The notes below the pieces were generated by a model. That model saw only the letters and a program-made list of their open reading frames with translations. It had not been told where the DNA came from and ran no database searches. Positions 37,081-45,444 of a stretch of 64,000 bases of DNA are shown in pieces. A program made the position numbers and the translations under genes. Source of the DNA: Litorivita pollutaquae (lineage in GTDB: Bacteria > Pseudomonadota > Alphaproteobacteria > Rhodobacterales > Rhodobacteraceae); contig NZ_KZ826484.1 in the NCBI RefSeq assembly GCF_003205515.1, forward strand, positions 186,001 to 250,000, given 5' to 3'. Numbering within the stretch: position 1 is the stretch's first letter; every line of letters begins with the position of its first letter.

Positions 37081-37401
37081 TCAGGCACATTTCGGGCGCG
37101 GATGCGGGGGCAATTGTGCCCGCACACAGACATCAAATTCTGGCGTGAACAGCACGCCATTGGCGAATTGATCAGAGGCAAATGCCTGATCAACAAAAAT
37201 CTCGCCAGAGGGGCTATAGCAAGTGTGTGCCTGCAGTCCGTCATCGGGGTTGGCTTGTGCCCCCTGTCCCTTTGCGATGCCGAGGCAATATCCGTTTTGG
37301 ATGTTATCGAGCATGTCGGTGGCGTAGATTTCTACATTTTCCGCGTGGGCCACGCTTGCGGTCAGCATGGCGATAAAACCGCCAACGGTTGATCTGAACA
37401 T
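37081..37401 (-). CDS. Small exported protein, possibly ricin-B-like (beta-trefoil)
   Basis: A 106-residue secreted protein with a signal peptide (residues 1-20, ...GFIAMLTASVAHA). The mature part, with GYCLGIAKG, LQAHTCYSPSGEIFVDQAF and FDVCVRAQ, has the spacing of one or two beta-trefoil (ricin-B) units with paired cysteines, but it is too short for a full domain, so this is a suggestion only. It ends PRPKCA and may be a complete small protein or a truncated one. It follows the frameshifted gene by 27 bp and probably shares its transcript. Confidence 0.55.
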   Translation of the reverse strand: MFRSTVGGFIAMLTASVAHAENVEIYATDMLDNIQNGYCLGIAKGQGAQANPDDGLQAHTCYSPSGEIFVDQAFASDQFANGVLFTPEFDVCVRAQLPPHPRPKCA

Positions 37402-37428
37402 GGTTTTTTCCTTTAGTCTAATTGCAAA

Positions 37429-38069
37429 TCAGCCGACTGTGAAACGGCAAAGCACGGTGTTGCTTTGTTCTAGGTCAGGACCCCAGATCAGCCGGGCAGT
37501 GTCACCCCATGTGATGTCGTTATACCTAAATTTGGGACCGACCGCTGCGGCGGTATAGACACGTGCTTGCGCCCAGCCGGAGGCCTCGAACATGGGCCTG
37601 TCCCATCCGCCAGGCTCTTCGGATATGTCAAACCCACAGGGCGCTTGACCGGCGACCGGGTGCCTCTCGCTTTCGCAAGATTTATCGAACGGCGCGGTGT
37701 GTATGACGCGGCATTGCCAGCTGTCATCGCTGACCACAACCGTTCCGCCGGTGGCATCCCGGATCTGTAGGATCACGCCACCATCCCCCATTTGTTGACG
37801 GGGGTGCCGATATATTCCAGCCCCGTGTCATTTTGTTTGAAGTCTTTGGCGACGAGGCCAATCACAAATGGCGGTTCTGCCTCGAACGAGAAGTTTTCCG
37901 CGTTGAACGAACGCTCGGTCGTGATGGGAACGCTGTCTTCGACCACTTGCGTGCCATTTAGGCGCATCTCAAACCAGTTGTCGGCCCATACATCCACGTC
38001 ATAGGTTTCGCAATGTAGTGGCCCGCTGGATACGCATAATGTGGTCAGAACCATGGATAACATACACAT
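37429..38069 (-). pseudogene. Exported protein gene interrupted by a frameshift
   Basis: Two overlapping frames form one protein of about 214 residues. The first (from 38069) has a signal peptide and runs through VWADNWFEMRLNGTQVVEDS to TGLEYIGTP; the second continues RQQMGDGGVILQIRD and ends with ARLIWGPDLEQSNTVLCRF. They join if one base is restored in a run of five C on the minus strand (five G on the plus strand, around 37799-37803), giving GTP-RQQMGDGG. Unrepaired, the first frame ends after GTPVNKWGMVA. The pattern (WFEMRLNG..V, LIWGPD) suggests a jelly-roll, sugar-binding-like fold. It could be a pseudogene, phase-variable, or a sequencing error. Confidence 0.68.
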
Positions 38070-38212
38070 GACACTCTCCGGGCTGCTGTCGATTAAACCT
38101 TACACGGTGCGTTTGCTGATTTCCGGCGGTTTATTGGCGTTGGCAGAAGGCGAATTTTGCGCGTATGCCAGCAAGGTTAGCGCGCAGCATCCTTGGGGCG
38201 GCCGTCGTCTGG

Positions 38213-39766
38213 TTAGGCGGTGGATTTGCCGGCGCGCCACATAAACCAGGTCGGGATCAGGGCGATCAAGAAGACGCCGCAGATGATCATAAAGCCATCC
38301 TGAAACGCGGCATTTGACGCTTGAATCACGACGGTCTGCCCCAGAAACGAGGCCGCAGCGGGCATCAGTTGGGCGTCGGGCACCCCTGACGCGTGCATCA
38401 GGCCAGCCACCTGACCCAACAATTCCATCGCGGTCGCGTTGTCACTGGTCTGGGTGGCCGCGAAGGCATCCGCGTGCATGATCGTGCGCCGCTCTATGAA
38501 GACGGTCAAAAGGTTGACCCCAAAGGCGCCGCCAAGCTGGCGGATGAAATTCACCGCGCCGGACCCCTGGCCGAGAAGATGGTGGGGCAAAACCATGAGG
38601 GATCCCGAGGTGATCGCCGGAAACACGAGCCCAAGCCCGATACGTGAAAGCACCGTCAACCACGCCAGCGTCCAGAAAGCGGTGTGCACATTCGCGTCGG
38701 CCATCAACCATGAGGACCAAGCGAAGACCGCCATGCCGATGCCGATCATGATCGCCGGCGTGACCTTGTCGGACAATCGTCCTGCGATTGGGAAAACCAG
38801 AAGCATCGCAAAGCCTGACGGCATCAGCAGCAGGCCCGCTTGCGTCGGCATCAGCCCCTGAATCTGCTGCACGAACACCGGCAGAAGGTAGGTTGATCCG
38901 AACAGGCCCGCCCCCATGATGAATGACACCACCGAGGCCGAAGAGAAGGCAAAGCTGGCGAAAAGTCGCATGTCCAGCATCGGTTTCGGCGTGCGTAATT
39001 CCCATAGGACGAATGCCACCGACGCGCTGGCGGAGACCGTAAAGCCCAGCAAGATGGTGTTCGAATCCCAACCCAATCTTTGCGCGTTGGACAGCGTGCT
39101 GAGCAGCACCGACAGAAAGATCGCAAGGATCGCGACGCCCACAAAATCAAAGGCGGGCCGCTTACCGCTGTCCTCACGGCCGGGAAGAAACAGGTTGGAT
39201 AGAACGATTGCAATCGCGGAGAAAGGCAGACCCAGATAGAAGACGGACCGCCAGTCAAAGGCATCCATCAAGACCCCGCCGATCCAGGGCCCCAACGCCG
39301 GAGCCAACACCACCCCCACGCCATAAATACCCATGGCAGCACCGCGCTTGTCGGGCGGAAAAACCTTGAAAAGCAAGATCATCGCCATCGGTTGAACGAC
39401 GCCGGCTGCTGCCCCCTGCACGACTCGCGCAAAGGTCAGAACAGATTCGTTCGGGGCGAGGCCGCCGATCACCGAACCGATCAGAAAGACCGCCATGGCA
39501 GCATTCATTGTCGCCCGCATGCCGAAGGCCCGGTCGGCCCAGTCGGCCAGAAGCATCGTTGCGGTCATCGCCGCGAGGAAGCCTGTCGAAATCCATTGTG
39601 CCTGAACCGCACTAATCCCGAAGGTCCCCATGACGGCCGGAATGGCGACGTTTACGATCGTCGTGGACAACACCACCGAAATGGTCGCCACCATGCTAGC
39701 GCCGGTCGCATACCATTTATAGGCAGGGCCATACCGTTCGAAGTAACGGTCAATCTGCGACATCAA
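38213..39766 (-). CDS. DHA2-family MFS multidrug efflux permease (EmrB-like)
   Basis: A 517-residue permease with about 14 hydrophobic segments, the number typical of DHA2 drug:proton antiporters. Landmarks are the N-terminal TTIVNVAIPAVMGTFG, the motif-C type ALGPWIGGVLMD and the first cytoplasmic-loop region ADWADRAFG. It probably works with the adjacent membrane-fusion protein to expel drugs. The start overlaps the end of emrA by 17 bp (14 bp if the second ATG is used). It is the third gene of the marR-emrA-emrB operon. Confidence 0.9.
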   Translation of the reverse strand: MMSQIDRYFERYGPAYKWYATGASMVATISVVLSTTIVNVAIPAVMGTFGISAVQAQWISTGFLAAMTATMLLADWADRAFGMRATMNAAMAVFLIGSVIGGLAPNESVLTFARVVQGAAAGVVQPMAMILLFKVFPPDKRGAAMGIYGVGVVLAPALGPWIGGVLMDAFDWRSVFYLGLPFSAIAIVLSNLFLPGREDSGKRPAFDFVGVAILAIFLSVLLSTLSNAQRLGWDSNTILLGFTVSASASVAFVLWELRTPKPMLDMRLFASFAFSSASVVSFIMGAGLFGSTYLLPVFVQQIQGLMPTQAGLLLMPSGFAMLLVFPIAGRLSDKVTPAIMIGIGMAVFAWSSWLMADANVHTAFWTLAWLTVLSRIGLGLVFPAITSGSLMVLPHHLLGQGSGAVNFIRQLGGAFGVNLLTVFIERRTIMHADAFAATQTSDNATAMELLGQVAGLMHASGVPDAQLMPAAASFLGQTVVIQASNAAFQDGFMIICGVFLIALIPTWFMWRAGKSTA

Positions 39767-40919
39767 TATAGACCTCGACCATCATGCCGGGCCTTAGCTC
39801 AACGCCGTCGGCGTCGATCGAAAGCCGTATCGGCAGCCGCTGAGTCACCTTTGTGAAGTTGCCAGAGGGATTGGGGCTGGGCAGCAGCGCAAGCTGGCTG
39901 GTCGCCGCGCCGCCCACGGCAATCACCTCGCCATCGAAGGTCCGGTCAGGAATGGCGTCGACGGTGATGCGCGCCTTTGAACCGACCCGGATCTTGCCGA
40001 ACTCTGTCTCTTTGACGTTCGCGTCGATCCATGTTCGGGCAGGGGCGTGATACATCAAAAGCCGCGTGCCCGGCGTCACGTATTCGCCGACATCCACGAA
40101 GGTGGCATCGACGATACCGTCAAATTCCGCAGTGAGCGTGCGGTGGACAAGGTCGGTTTCCTTCAGGCTCCGCTCGGCCTCGGTTCCGGTGCGGCCGGCC
40201 AAAACCGACGCGATTTGGCTGTCGAGCATATCCAACTGCGCAGCATCGGCTTCGACAATGGTCAGGCTGGCCCTTGCGCTTTCGATGGCCGCGAAGGCTG
40301 CGCGTTCCTGTTGCGCGGCGCTGTCAAAAGCCGCACGCGCCTCGTCAAGGCTCTGCTCGGACACGATGCTCTGACCGGCCAGTGTATTGACCCTTTCGTA
40401 GCGGCTTCGGGCATTGGTCAGGGCCGCCAGCGCCGCTTCGTGGTTCGCTTCGGCGACCGCAATGCCCGCCAAGGCCGCTTCGCGTTGCGCCGCCAGCTGT
40501 TTTTCAATCATTTTCTTGCGGGTTTCGATTTCGGTGACCTGCGCGTCGATGGCGGTAAGCTGTGAAAGCACGGCGGCGAGTTGCGGCTCTGAAGATGTGC
40601 GGTCGATCATCGCAATCACGTCATCGGCGGCGACGGTATCTCCGACCACGACGGGAAGGGATGTCACCCGCCCTGCGACCTCGCTCGACACGGTGACAAC
40701 GCTGGCGGCGATCCGCGCGTCGTTGATGTGGACTTGGGTGAACCGCGCCATAAGCCATGGCGCGCCGAACCAGATCGCACCGCCGATGACGCCCGCGATG
40801 ATGGCAACCCGCCCCCACCGTGTCCGGTTCCGTTTCGGCGATGCCGTCGACTTGGTCTCCGCCGGGGGCACATCGGCCGATGCCGGTGCGTCCGGCGTAT
40901 TCTTATCCATTTTTGCCAC
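39750..40919 (-). CDS. HlyD-family membrane-fusion protein (EmrA-like)
   Basis: A 389-residue periplasmic adaptor anchored by one membrane helix (about residues 37-57). The lipoyl-like half is seen in RVTSLPVVVGDTVAADDVIAMID and DGIVDATFVDVGEYVTPG, with a long alpha-helical hairpin between (about 100-235), followed by the beta-barrel part ending MMVEVYID. It links the EmrB-like permease to an outer-membrane factor; none is encoded here. The start overlaps the marR end by 17 bp. The gene order marR-emrA-emrB matches the classical multidrug resistance operon. Confidence 0.9.
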   Translation of the reverse strand: MAKMDKNTPDAPASADVPPAETKSTASPKRNRTRWGRVAIIAGVIGGAIWFGAPWLMARFTQVHINDARIAASVVTVSSEVAGRVTSLPVVVGDTVAADDVIAMIDRTSSEPQLAAVLSQLTAIDAQVTEIETRKKMIEKQLAAQREAALAGIAVAEANHEAALAALTNARSRYERVNTLAGQSIVSEQSLDEARAAFDSAAQQERAAFAAIESARASLTIVEADAAQLDMLDSQIASVLAGRTGTEAERSLKETDLVHRTLTAEFDGIVDATFVDVGEYVTPGTRLLMYHAPARTWIDANVKETEFGKIRVGSKARITVDAIPDRTFDGEVIAVGGAATSQLALLPSPNPSGNFTKVTQRLPIRLSIDADGVELRPGMMVEVYIDVAD

Positions 40920-41382
40920 TGTTCATTATCTCCAAACGCGCGAGGATCTGATTGAGGATCTGTGTGGACGCCCGTAAATCCTCCTCGGACACGTCCGTGA
41001 GGATCTGGCGCCTGTTTCCCGTCGCTATTTTCTTCATTTCACCAATTAGAGAGCTTGCCTTGGGGGTGAGCCGCAGCTTTTTGGCGCGTCTGTCTTTTTC
41101 GCAAGGCTGCCGTTCTACAAGTCCGCTGCCCTCCAGCCCGTCGAGCAGGCGGACCAGCGTCGCACCCTCGATCCCGAGAAGGCGCGCCAATTCGGTTTGC
41201 GTCACTTCTTCGTTTCGCGACAGTTCCAGAAGCACGCCCCAGCGCGCCTGCGTCAGTCCGAGTTCTCGAAATCGCAAGTCGATAGAACGCTTCCATTGGC
41301 GCGCCACCATTGCCAGTGATCGCGTGAATTCTTCCATGTGGTCGGGTTGATCTTGCATCAGTAGGGAAAACGTCGCTTGCAT
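40903..41382 (-). CDS. MarR-family transcriptional regulator of the efflux operon
   Basis: A 159-residue winged-helix protein. Helix-turn-helix: TQTELARLLGIEGATLVRLLDGLEGSGLVERQP; wing: CEKDRRAKKLRLTPKA. It should repress its own operon and release DNA when a ligand binds. Two perfect CTAATTAG boxes lie over the promoter just upstream. If the first ATG (41382) is used, the leader would be only a few nucleotides; ATGs at 41358 (codon 9) and 41337 (codon 16) are alternatives. It overlaps emrA by 17 bp. Confidence 0.92.
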   Translation of the reverse strand: MQATFSLLMQDQPDHMEEFTRSLAMVARQWKRSIDLRFRELGLTQARWGVLLELSRNEEVTQTELARLLGIEGATLVRLLDGLEGSGLVERQPCEKDRRAKKLRLTPKASSLIGEMKKIATGNRRQILTDVSEEDLRASTQILNQILARLEIMNSGKNG

Positions 41383-41402
41383 CTAATTAGGCACCTAATT
41401 AG
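41383..41402 (-). promoter_or_regulatory. Double MarR operator (two CTAATTAG palindromes)
   Basis: Two identical 8-bp palindromes CTAATTAG at 41383-41390 and 41395-41402, centre-to-centre 12 bp, immediately upstream of the marR start. The proximal copy covers the likely transcription start; the distal one covers the -10 element. The divergent universal stress gene begins 51 bp away, so it may be regulated by the same sites. Confidence 0.8.
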
Positions 41403-41424
41403 TGTTGAACTAATGAATTGGCAA
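41396..41424 (-). promoter_or_regulatory. Sigma-70-type promoter of the marR-emrAB operon
   Basis: Reading the minus strand: -35 TTGCCA (41424-41419), a 17-bp spacer, and -10 TAATTA (41401-41396). The -10 lies inside the distal CTAATTAG palindrome, so binding there would block the promoter. The predicted start would fall about 6-8 nt before the first marR ATG. Confidence 0.62.
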
Positions 41425-41453
41425 GTGACGAAATGAAGTAAAGAGACCATCCG

Positions 41454-41912
41454 ATGTACACGACTATACTGCTTTGCTACGACGGCTCCCGCGAGGGGCG
41501 GTTGGCGCTTCGTGAAGGTGCGAAACTTGCCCAGATTACAGGCGCTGCGGTGTATTTGCTTGCCGTTGTTGAAAAGGCGTCGGGAAGCATGATGGCGCTG
41601 GCTGCGGACGCCGAGGCGCTGCGTCGTCAGCAAGCCGATTTCGAAGCGATCTTGGAAGAAGGCCGCCAGAGGCTGACAGCAATGGGGCTGGCCCCGGTGG
41701 TTCGTTTGGAATTTGGCGACCCGGTTGCCACGATCACAAGGATCGCGGGCGAAGTGGGGGCTGACTTGGTCATCGCCGGACACCATCGCGACGGATTCTG
41801 GTCGCACTGGTTAAGGCGCTCGATCACTGGCGGGCTTGGCGATAGTCTCGATTGCAGCCTGCTTCTCGCACAAAAAGTGGTCGAAGATTCAGAGCTTTTC
41901 CCGAAGAAATAG
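41454..41912 (+). CDS. Universal stress protein (UspA family)
   Basis: A 152-residue single-domain Usp protein: opening YTTILLCYDGSREGRLAL, a middle VEKASGSMMALAADAEA, VVRLEFGDPVATI, and the nucleotide-binding end GADLVIAGHHRDGFWSHWLRRSITGGLGDSLDCSLLLA (the G-2x-G-9x-G-S-type loop, with variation). It may bind ATP. Divergent from the marR-emrAB operon across 71 bp that contains the double operator, so it may be co-regulated. It is followed by about 290 bp without a gene. Confidence 0.87.
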   Translation: MYTTILLCYDGSREGRLALREGAKLAQITGAAVYLLAVVEKASGSMMALAADAEALRRQQADFEAILEEGRQRLTAMGLAPVVRLEFGDPVATITRIAGEVGADLVIAGHHRDGFWSHWLRRSITGGLGDSLDCSLLLAQKVVEDSELFPKK

Positions 41913-42201
41913 GCGAGGCTGCCAGCGCACGGCCTTTGACAGGACAACCCATGATCGGCCTTCGGATACGGGGCCTGTACTGTGGGGAGCATAGAGGGTG
42001 GAATACCTTGCTGTGCCCCGAAAAAACACCGAACGCGGCCGGGCCCAAATCGGGACGGTGCCAAGGGTGCGGGGCAAGGAGGGCGCAGACCTTCAGTCTG
42101 CGGATAGGATGACATCGTGGCACGGCGCAGGCGGGAAGCGAGCGATCCGAGATACGGCCCGGCCTCTTGTCAGGGCGCGCAGGGCATGCGATTTGGCAGT
42201 T
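41913..42201. other. GC-rich, structured 289-bp gap upstream of the pseudouridine synthase
   Basis: No supported gene. It contains a clean 7-bp hairpin CGCAGAC-CTTCA-GTCTGCG (42084-42102) and two similar segments, GGCCTTTGACAGG near the start and GGCCTCTTGTCAGG near the end. I checked it for RNase P RNA, 6S RNA, SRP RNA and tmRNA core sequences on both strands and did not find them. It could be a structured RNA gene, a long 5' leader of the next gene, or old junction sequence. Confidence 0.45.
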
Positions 42202-42852
42202 ATGCAAAGCGATTATAACCCTCCACAGGATCCGTTGGTGATCTTGCATGAAGACCACGAGTTGCTGGCCGTGGAAAAACCGGCGGGGCTTCTCTCTGTG
42301 CCGGGTAAGGGCGAAGATTTGGCCGATTGCCTGATCGCGCGCATACAAGCGGTGTTTCCACAGGCATTATTGGTGCACCGTTTGGATCGCGACACATCGG
42401 GCGTGATGATTTTTGCATTGACCCGCCATGCGCAACGGCACCTTGGATTGCAGTTCGAGAAACGGAAAACCCGCAAAACCTACGTGGCGCGGGTCGCGGG
42501 AATTTTGGAACCGCGCAAGGGTATGATCGATTTGCCGTTGATCGTGGATTGGCCCAACAGGCCACGGCAGATGGTGTGTCACGAGACCGGAAAACCGGCG
42601 CAAACCGAATATAAAGTTCTGAGCCACGGCGACAATGAAAGCCGCGTGCGGATGCATCCGAAAACCGGACGCAGCCATCAATTGCGGGTGCATATGCTCG
42701 CGCTCGGGCATCCGATTTTGGGTGATCCGTTTTATGCCGAAGGTCCGGCGCGGGATGCCTATCCACGGATGATGCTGCACTCCGAAGAGTTGCGTTTGGC
42801 ACATCCCGATGGCGGTCACGGGATGAAATTCCGCGCGCCCGCGCCGTTCTAG
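42202..42852 (+). CDS. RluA-family pseudouridine synthase
   Basis: A 216-residue RNA pseudouridine synthase. The catalytic Asp is in VHRLDRDTSGVMIFA, followed by GKPAQTEYKVL, RMHPKTGRSHQLRVHM and GHPILGDPFY, a full RluA core without an S4 domain. It is close in size to RluA itself, which modifies 23S rRNA and tRNA. The ATG at 42202 (MQSDYNPPQDPLVILHED) is chosen; an open frame extends upstream for 204 bp without family-like sequence. A bidirectional terminator follows. Confidence 0.9.
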   Translation: MQSDYNPPQDPLVILHEDHELLAVEKPAGLLSVPGKGEDLADCLIARIQAVFPQALLVHRLDRDTSGVMIFALTRHAQRHLGLQFEKRKTRKTYVARVAGILEPRKGMIDLPLIVDWPNRPRQMVCHETGKPAQTEYKVLSHGDNESRVRMHPKTGRSHQLRVHMLALGHPILGDPFYAEGPARDAYPRMMLHSEELRLAHPDGGHGMKFRAPAPF

Positions 42853-42873
42853 GATACCGGCCACAGGGCAAAG

Positions 42874-42905
42874 AAAAACACCCGCAGCGTTCTGCGGGTG
42901 TTTTT
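42874..42905. terminator. Bidirectional intrinsic terminator
   Basis: A perfect 14-bp stem (42874-42887 with 42892-42905) around CGTT, five A's at one foot and five T's at the other. It lies between the convergent pseudouridine synthase and aldehyde dehydrogenase genes. Confidence 0.93.
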
Positions 42906-42942
42906 GGTTTCTAGATATGATCTCGGATAATGCGGCCGTGGA

Positions 42943-44385
42943 TCAGGCGTCGACAGACCAACCGGAGACCGCTTTGATATCGAGGAAATCTTCGATGCCG
43001 AAGACGCCGCCTTCGCGGCCATTGCCGGATTGTTTGATGCCGCCAAAGGGGGCGCCGGGGCCGCGGGGTTGGCCGTTCATTTCAACCATGCCGGAGCGCA
43101 GGACGCGCGCCATGCGGTTGGCTTTGGCACCGTCTTGGGTCTGCACATAGTTGGTCAGGCCGTAAACCGTATCATTGGCCATCTCGACGGCTTCTTCTTC
43201 ACTGTCAAATGGCGAGATGCACAAAACCGGACCAAAGATTTCTTCGCGGTAGATGGTCATATCGGGCGTCACATCGGCAAAGATGGTCGGGCGCACATAG
43301 AAACCGCGATTGAACCCATCGGGGCGGCCCGGCCCACCGGTGACAAGGCGCGCGCCTTCGCTAATGCCCTTTTCGATCAAGCCTTGGATCTTGTTGAACT
43401 GCACTTCGTTCACAACCGGGCCGATGTGTCGGCCTTCGTCATGGGCGTTGCCGACCTGGACTTTGGCGACGGTGGCGGCGGCTTGCTCGACGGCCTGATC
43501 ATAGATCGCACGTTCGACCAGCATCCGGCTGGGCGCATTGCACGACTGGCCCGAGTTGTTCATCATATGCATGACGCCGCGGCTCACCGCCTTGTCGTCT
43601 GCATCGGCAAAGATCACATTCGCGCCTTTGCCGCCCAACTCCAGATGAACCTTTTTCACAGTGTCAGCCGCAGATTTCGAAATCGCAGTGCCGGCGCGGG
43701 TCGAACCGGTGAAGGACACCATATCGACGTCCTTATGCGCGGTCAGCTGGGTTCCGACGCCTGTGCCGTCACCATTCACAAGGTTGAACACACCGGCAGG
43801 GATGCCTGCCGCATCGACCATTTCGGCGAACAACAGCGCATCAAGCGGGCTTTCTTCCGAGGGCTTCAACACCATCGTGCAGCCCGCAACCAATGCCGCC
43901 ACGACCTTGAGCGTGATCTGGTTCATCGGCCAGTTCCACGGCGTGATCAATGCCGCGACACCAACGGGTTCATAGATGATGCGTGTGTCGTTGAATTTTT
44001 CGGACAAAGGCTTATTGAAGTCAAAGCCTTTGGCGGCGTTGATAAAGTTTTTCATGTGCGCCATGCCTGCGCCGACCTGTGCCGTGCGGGCCAAATCAAT
44101 CGGCGCACCCATTTCCGTGGAGATCGCTTGCGCCATTTCTTCCGAGCGCGACATGTAAACTTCGAGAAGTTTCTCGATCAACGCGATGCGGTCTTCGGCG
44201 GGGGTGGCCGCCCATGCGGGCCATGCGGCCTTGGCGGCGGCGACGGCGGCATCGGTATCGGCCTGATCGCCCAAAGAGATCACCGCACACACTTCTTCGG
44301 TGGAGGGGTCAATCACATTGTGGTCGCGCGGCGCGGCGGGATTAACCCATGCTCCGTTGATGTAAAACTGGCGTTTTTCGATCAT
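42943..44385 (-). CDS. NAD(P)-dependent aldehyde dehydrogenase
   Basis: A 480-residue aldehyde dehydrogenase that oxidises an aldehyde to its acid. Catalytic residues: N151 (TPWNWPMN), E249 (LELGGKGAN) and C282 (NNSGQSCNAPSRM); SFTGSTRAG holds the cofactor. The pattern is the general ALDH class often annotated as betaine- or succinate-semialdehyde-type; substrate is uncertain. AGGAGG lies 8 nt before the ATG at 44385. It diverges from a peroxiredoxin gene and may be part of an oxidative-stress pair. Confidence 0.92.
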   Translation of the reverse strand: MIEKRQFYINGAWVNPAAPRDHNVIDPSTEEVCAVISLGDQADTDAAVAAAKAAWPAWAATPAEDRIALIEKLLEVYMSRSEEMAQAISTEMGAPIDLARTAQVGAGMAHMKNFINAAKGFDFNKPLSEKFNDTRIIYEPVGVAALITPWNWPMNQITLKVVAALVAGCTMVLKPSEESPLDALLFAEMVDAAGIPAGVFNLVNGDGTGVGTQLTAHKDVDMVSFTGSTRAGTAISKSAADTVKKVHLELGGKGANVIFADADDKAVSRGVMHMMNNSGQSCNAPSRMLVERAIYDQAVEQAAATVAKVQVGNAHDEGRHIGPVVNEVQFNKIQGLIEKGISEGARLVTGGPGRPDGFNRGFYVRPTIFADVTPDMTIYREEIFGPVLCISPFDSEEEAVEMANDTVYGLTNYVQTQDGAKANRMARVLRSGMVEMNGQPRGPGAPFGGIKQSGNGREGGVFGIEDFLDIKAVSGWSVDA

Positions 44386-44568
44386 GATTTTCCTCCTAGG
44401 ATGTCTGCCCGCCTGAACGTTCCACTCTGCGGGATCGTTTACCACGGGATTCGTGGGGCACTTTGTCACCCCACCCGAACAGTCGCAAGGGAGGGGGTGC
44501 AAATTTGCCTATTGGTGATTAGCTGAACGTAAGGTTACAAATCAGCAACGCAATAGGAGGGCCAGAAC

Positions 44569-45222
44569 ATGGCATTACGTATCAACGATATCGTCCCGAA
44601 TTTCACGGCACAAACCGACCAAGGCGAGATCACCTTCCATGATTGGATTGGCGACAGCTGGGCGATCCTGTTTTCCCACCCCAAGGATTTCACCCCCGTC
44701 TGCACCACCGAATTCGGTGCAGTGGCGCAATTGGCGGCCGAATGGGAAAAGCGCGGCACCAAAGTGATCGGCCTGTCGGTGGATGGCGCCGATGAGCACA
44801 AGCAATGGAAAGGCGATATCGAAAGCTTCTCCGGCGCGACCGCCGGTTTCCCGATCATCGCCGATACGGATCTGGCGGTCTCCAAAGCCTTTGATATGTT
44901 GCCGGCCGACGCCTATCTGCCCGATGGCCGCACGCCCGCAGATAGCGCCACGGTGCGCTCGGTGTTTATCATCAGCCCCGACAAAAAGTTGCAACTCTCG
45001 ATGACTTACCCGATGTCGGTGGGCCGCAATTTTGCCGAGGTTCTGCGCGCGCTTGACGGGTTGCAGCGCACCTTTGGTCAACCGCTTGCCACCCCTGCCA
45101 ACTGGGAGCTTGGTCAAGACGTCATCGTCGCGCTGAGCCTTACGGATGATCAGGCGCGTGAGAAATTTGGCGAAATCGACGTCAAGCTGCCCTACCTGCG
45201 CATCGCGAAATCGCCAGCCTGA
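44569..45222 (+). CDS. 1-Cys peroxiredoxin (Prx6 type)
   Basis: A 217-residue peroxidase that reduces hydrogen peroxide and organic peroxides. The peroxidatic cysteine is C45 in the motif PVCTTE, and the length and the C-terminal WELGQDVIVALSLTDDQA region fit the Prx6/1-Cys group, which has no resolving Cys near the C-terminus. AGGAGG stands 8-9 nt before the ATG. It diverges from the aldehyde dehydrogenase gene; 222 bp before the pnp stop hold only the pnp terminator. Confidence 0.93.
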   Translation: MALRINDIVPNFTAQTDQGEITFHDWIGDSWAILFSHPKDFTPVCTTEFGAVAQLAAEWEKRGTKVIGLSVDGADEHKQWKGDIESFSGATAGFPIIADTDLAVSKAFDMLPADAYLPDGRTPADSATVRSVFIISPDKKLQLSMTYPMSVGRNFAEVLRALDGLQRTFGQPLATPANWELGQDVIVALSLTDDQAREKFGEIDVKLPYLRIAKSPA

Positions 45223-45390
45223 CCCGGCGGCGTGACCGGATTGGGGCGATGCTCCCTTGTTCGGTAGAGGATACTTTGAATGCCCCGATCCTTGTGGTCG
45301 GGGTTTTTCATTGAGAGGTCGTGACCCGCCCCGCCCCGATACCGACATATCTCGCGGCGCTGCCGCACAACAAAAACTGCCTCACAACGA

Positions 45391-45419
45391 AAAAGGCTCC
45401 CGCACCTGCGGGAGCCTTT
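45391..45419 (-). terminator. Intrinsic terminator of pnp
   Basis: A perfect 12-bp stem (45392-45403 with 45408-45419) with a 4-nt loop; on the minus strand TTTTT follows. It lies 26 bp beyond the pnp stop. Confidence 0.9.
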
Positions 45420-45444
45420 CAATTCTTGGCGATCAACCGATCAA

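Noticed and set aside
41913-42201. RNase P RNA, 6S RNA, SRP RNA or tmRNA gene
   Set aside because: None of their core sequences (for example GAGGAAAGTCCGG for RNase P) is present on either strand.
43030-44526. A 498-codon plus-strand frame opposite the aldehyde dehydrogenase
   Set aside because: Mirror frame of a clear aldehyde dehydrogenase with its catalytic residues on the minus strand.
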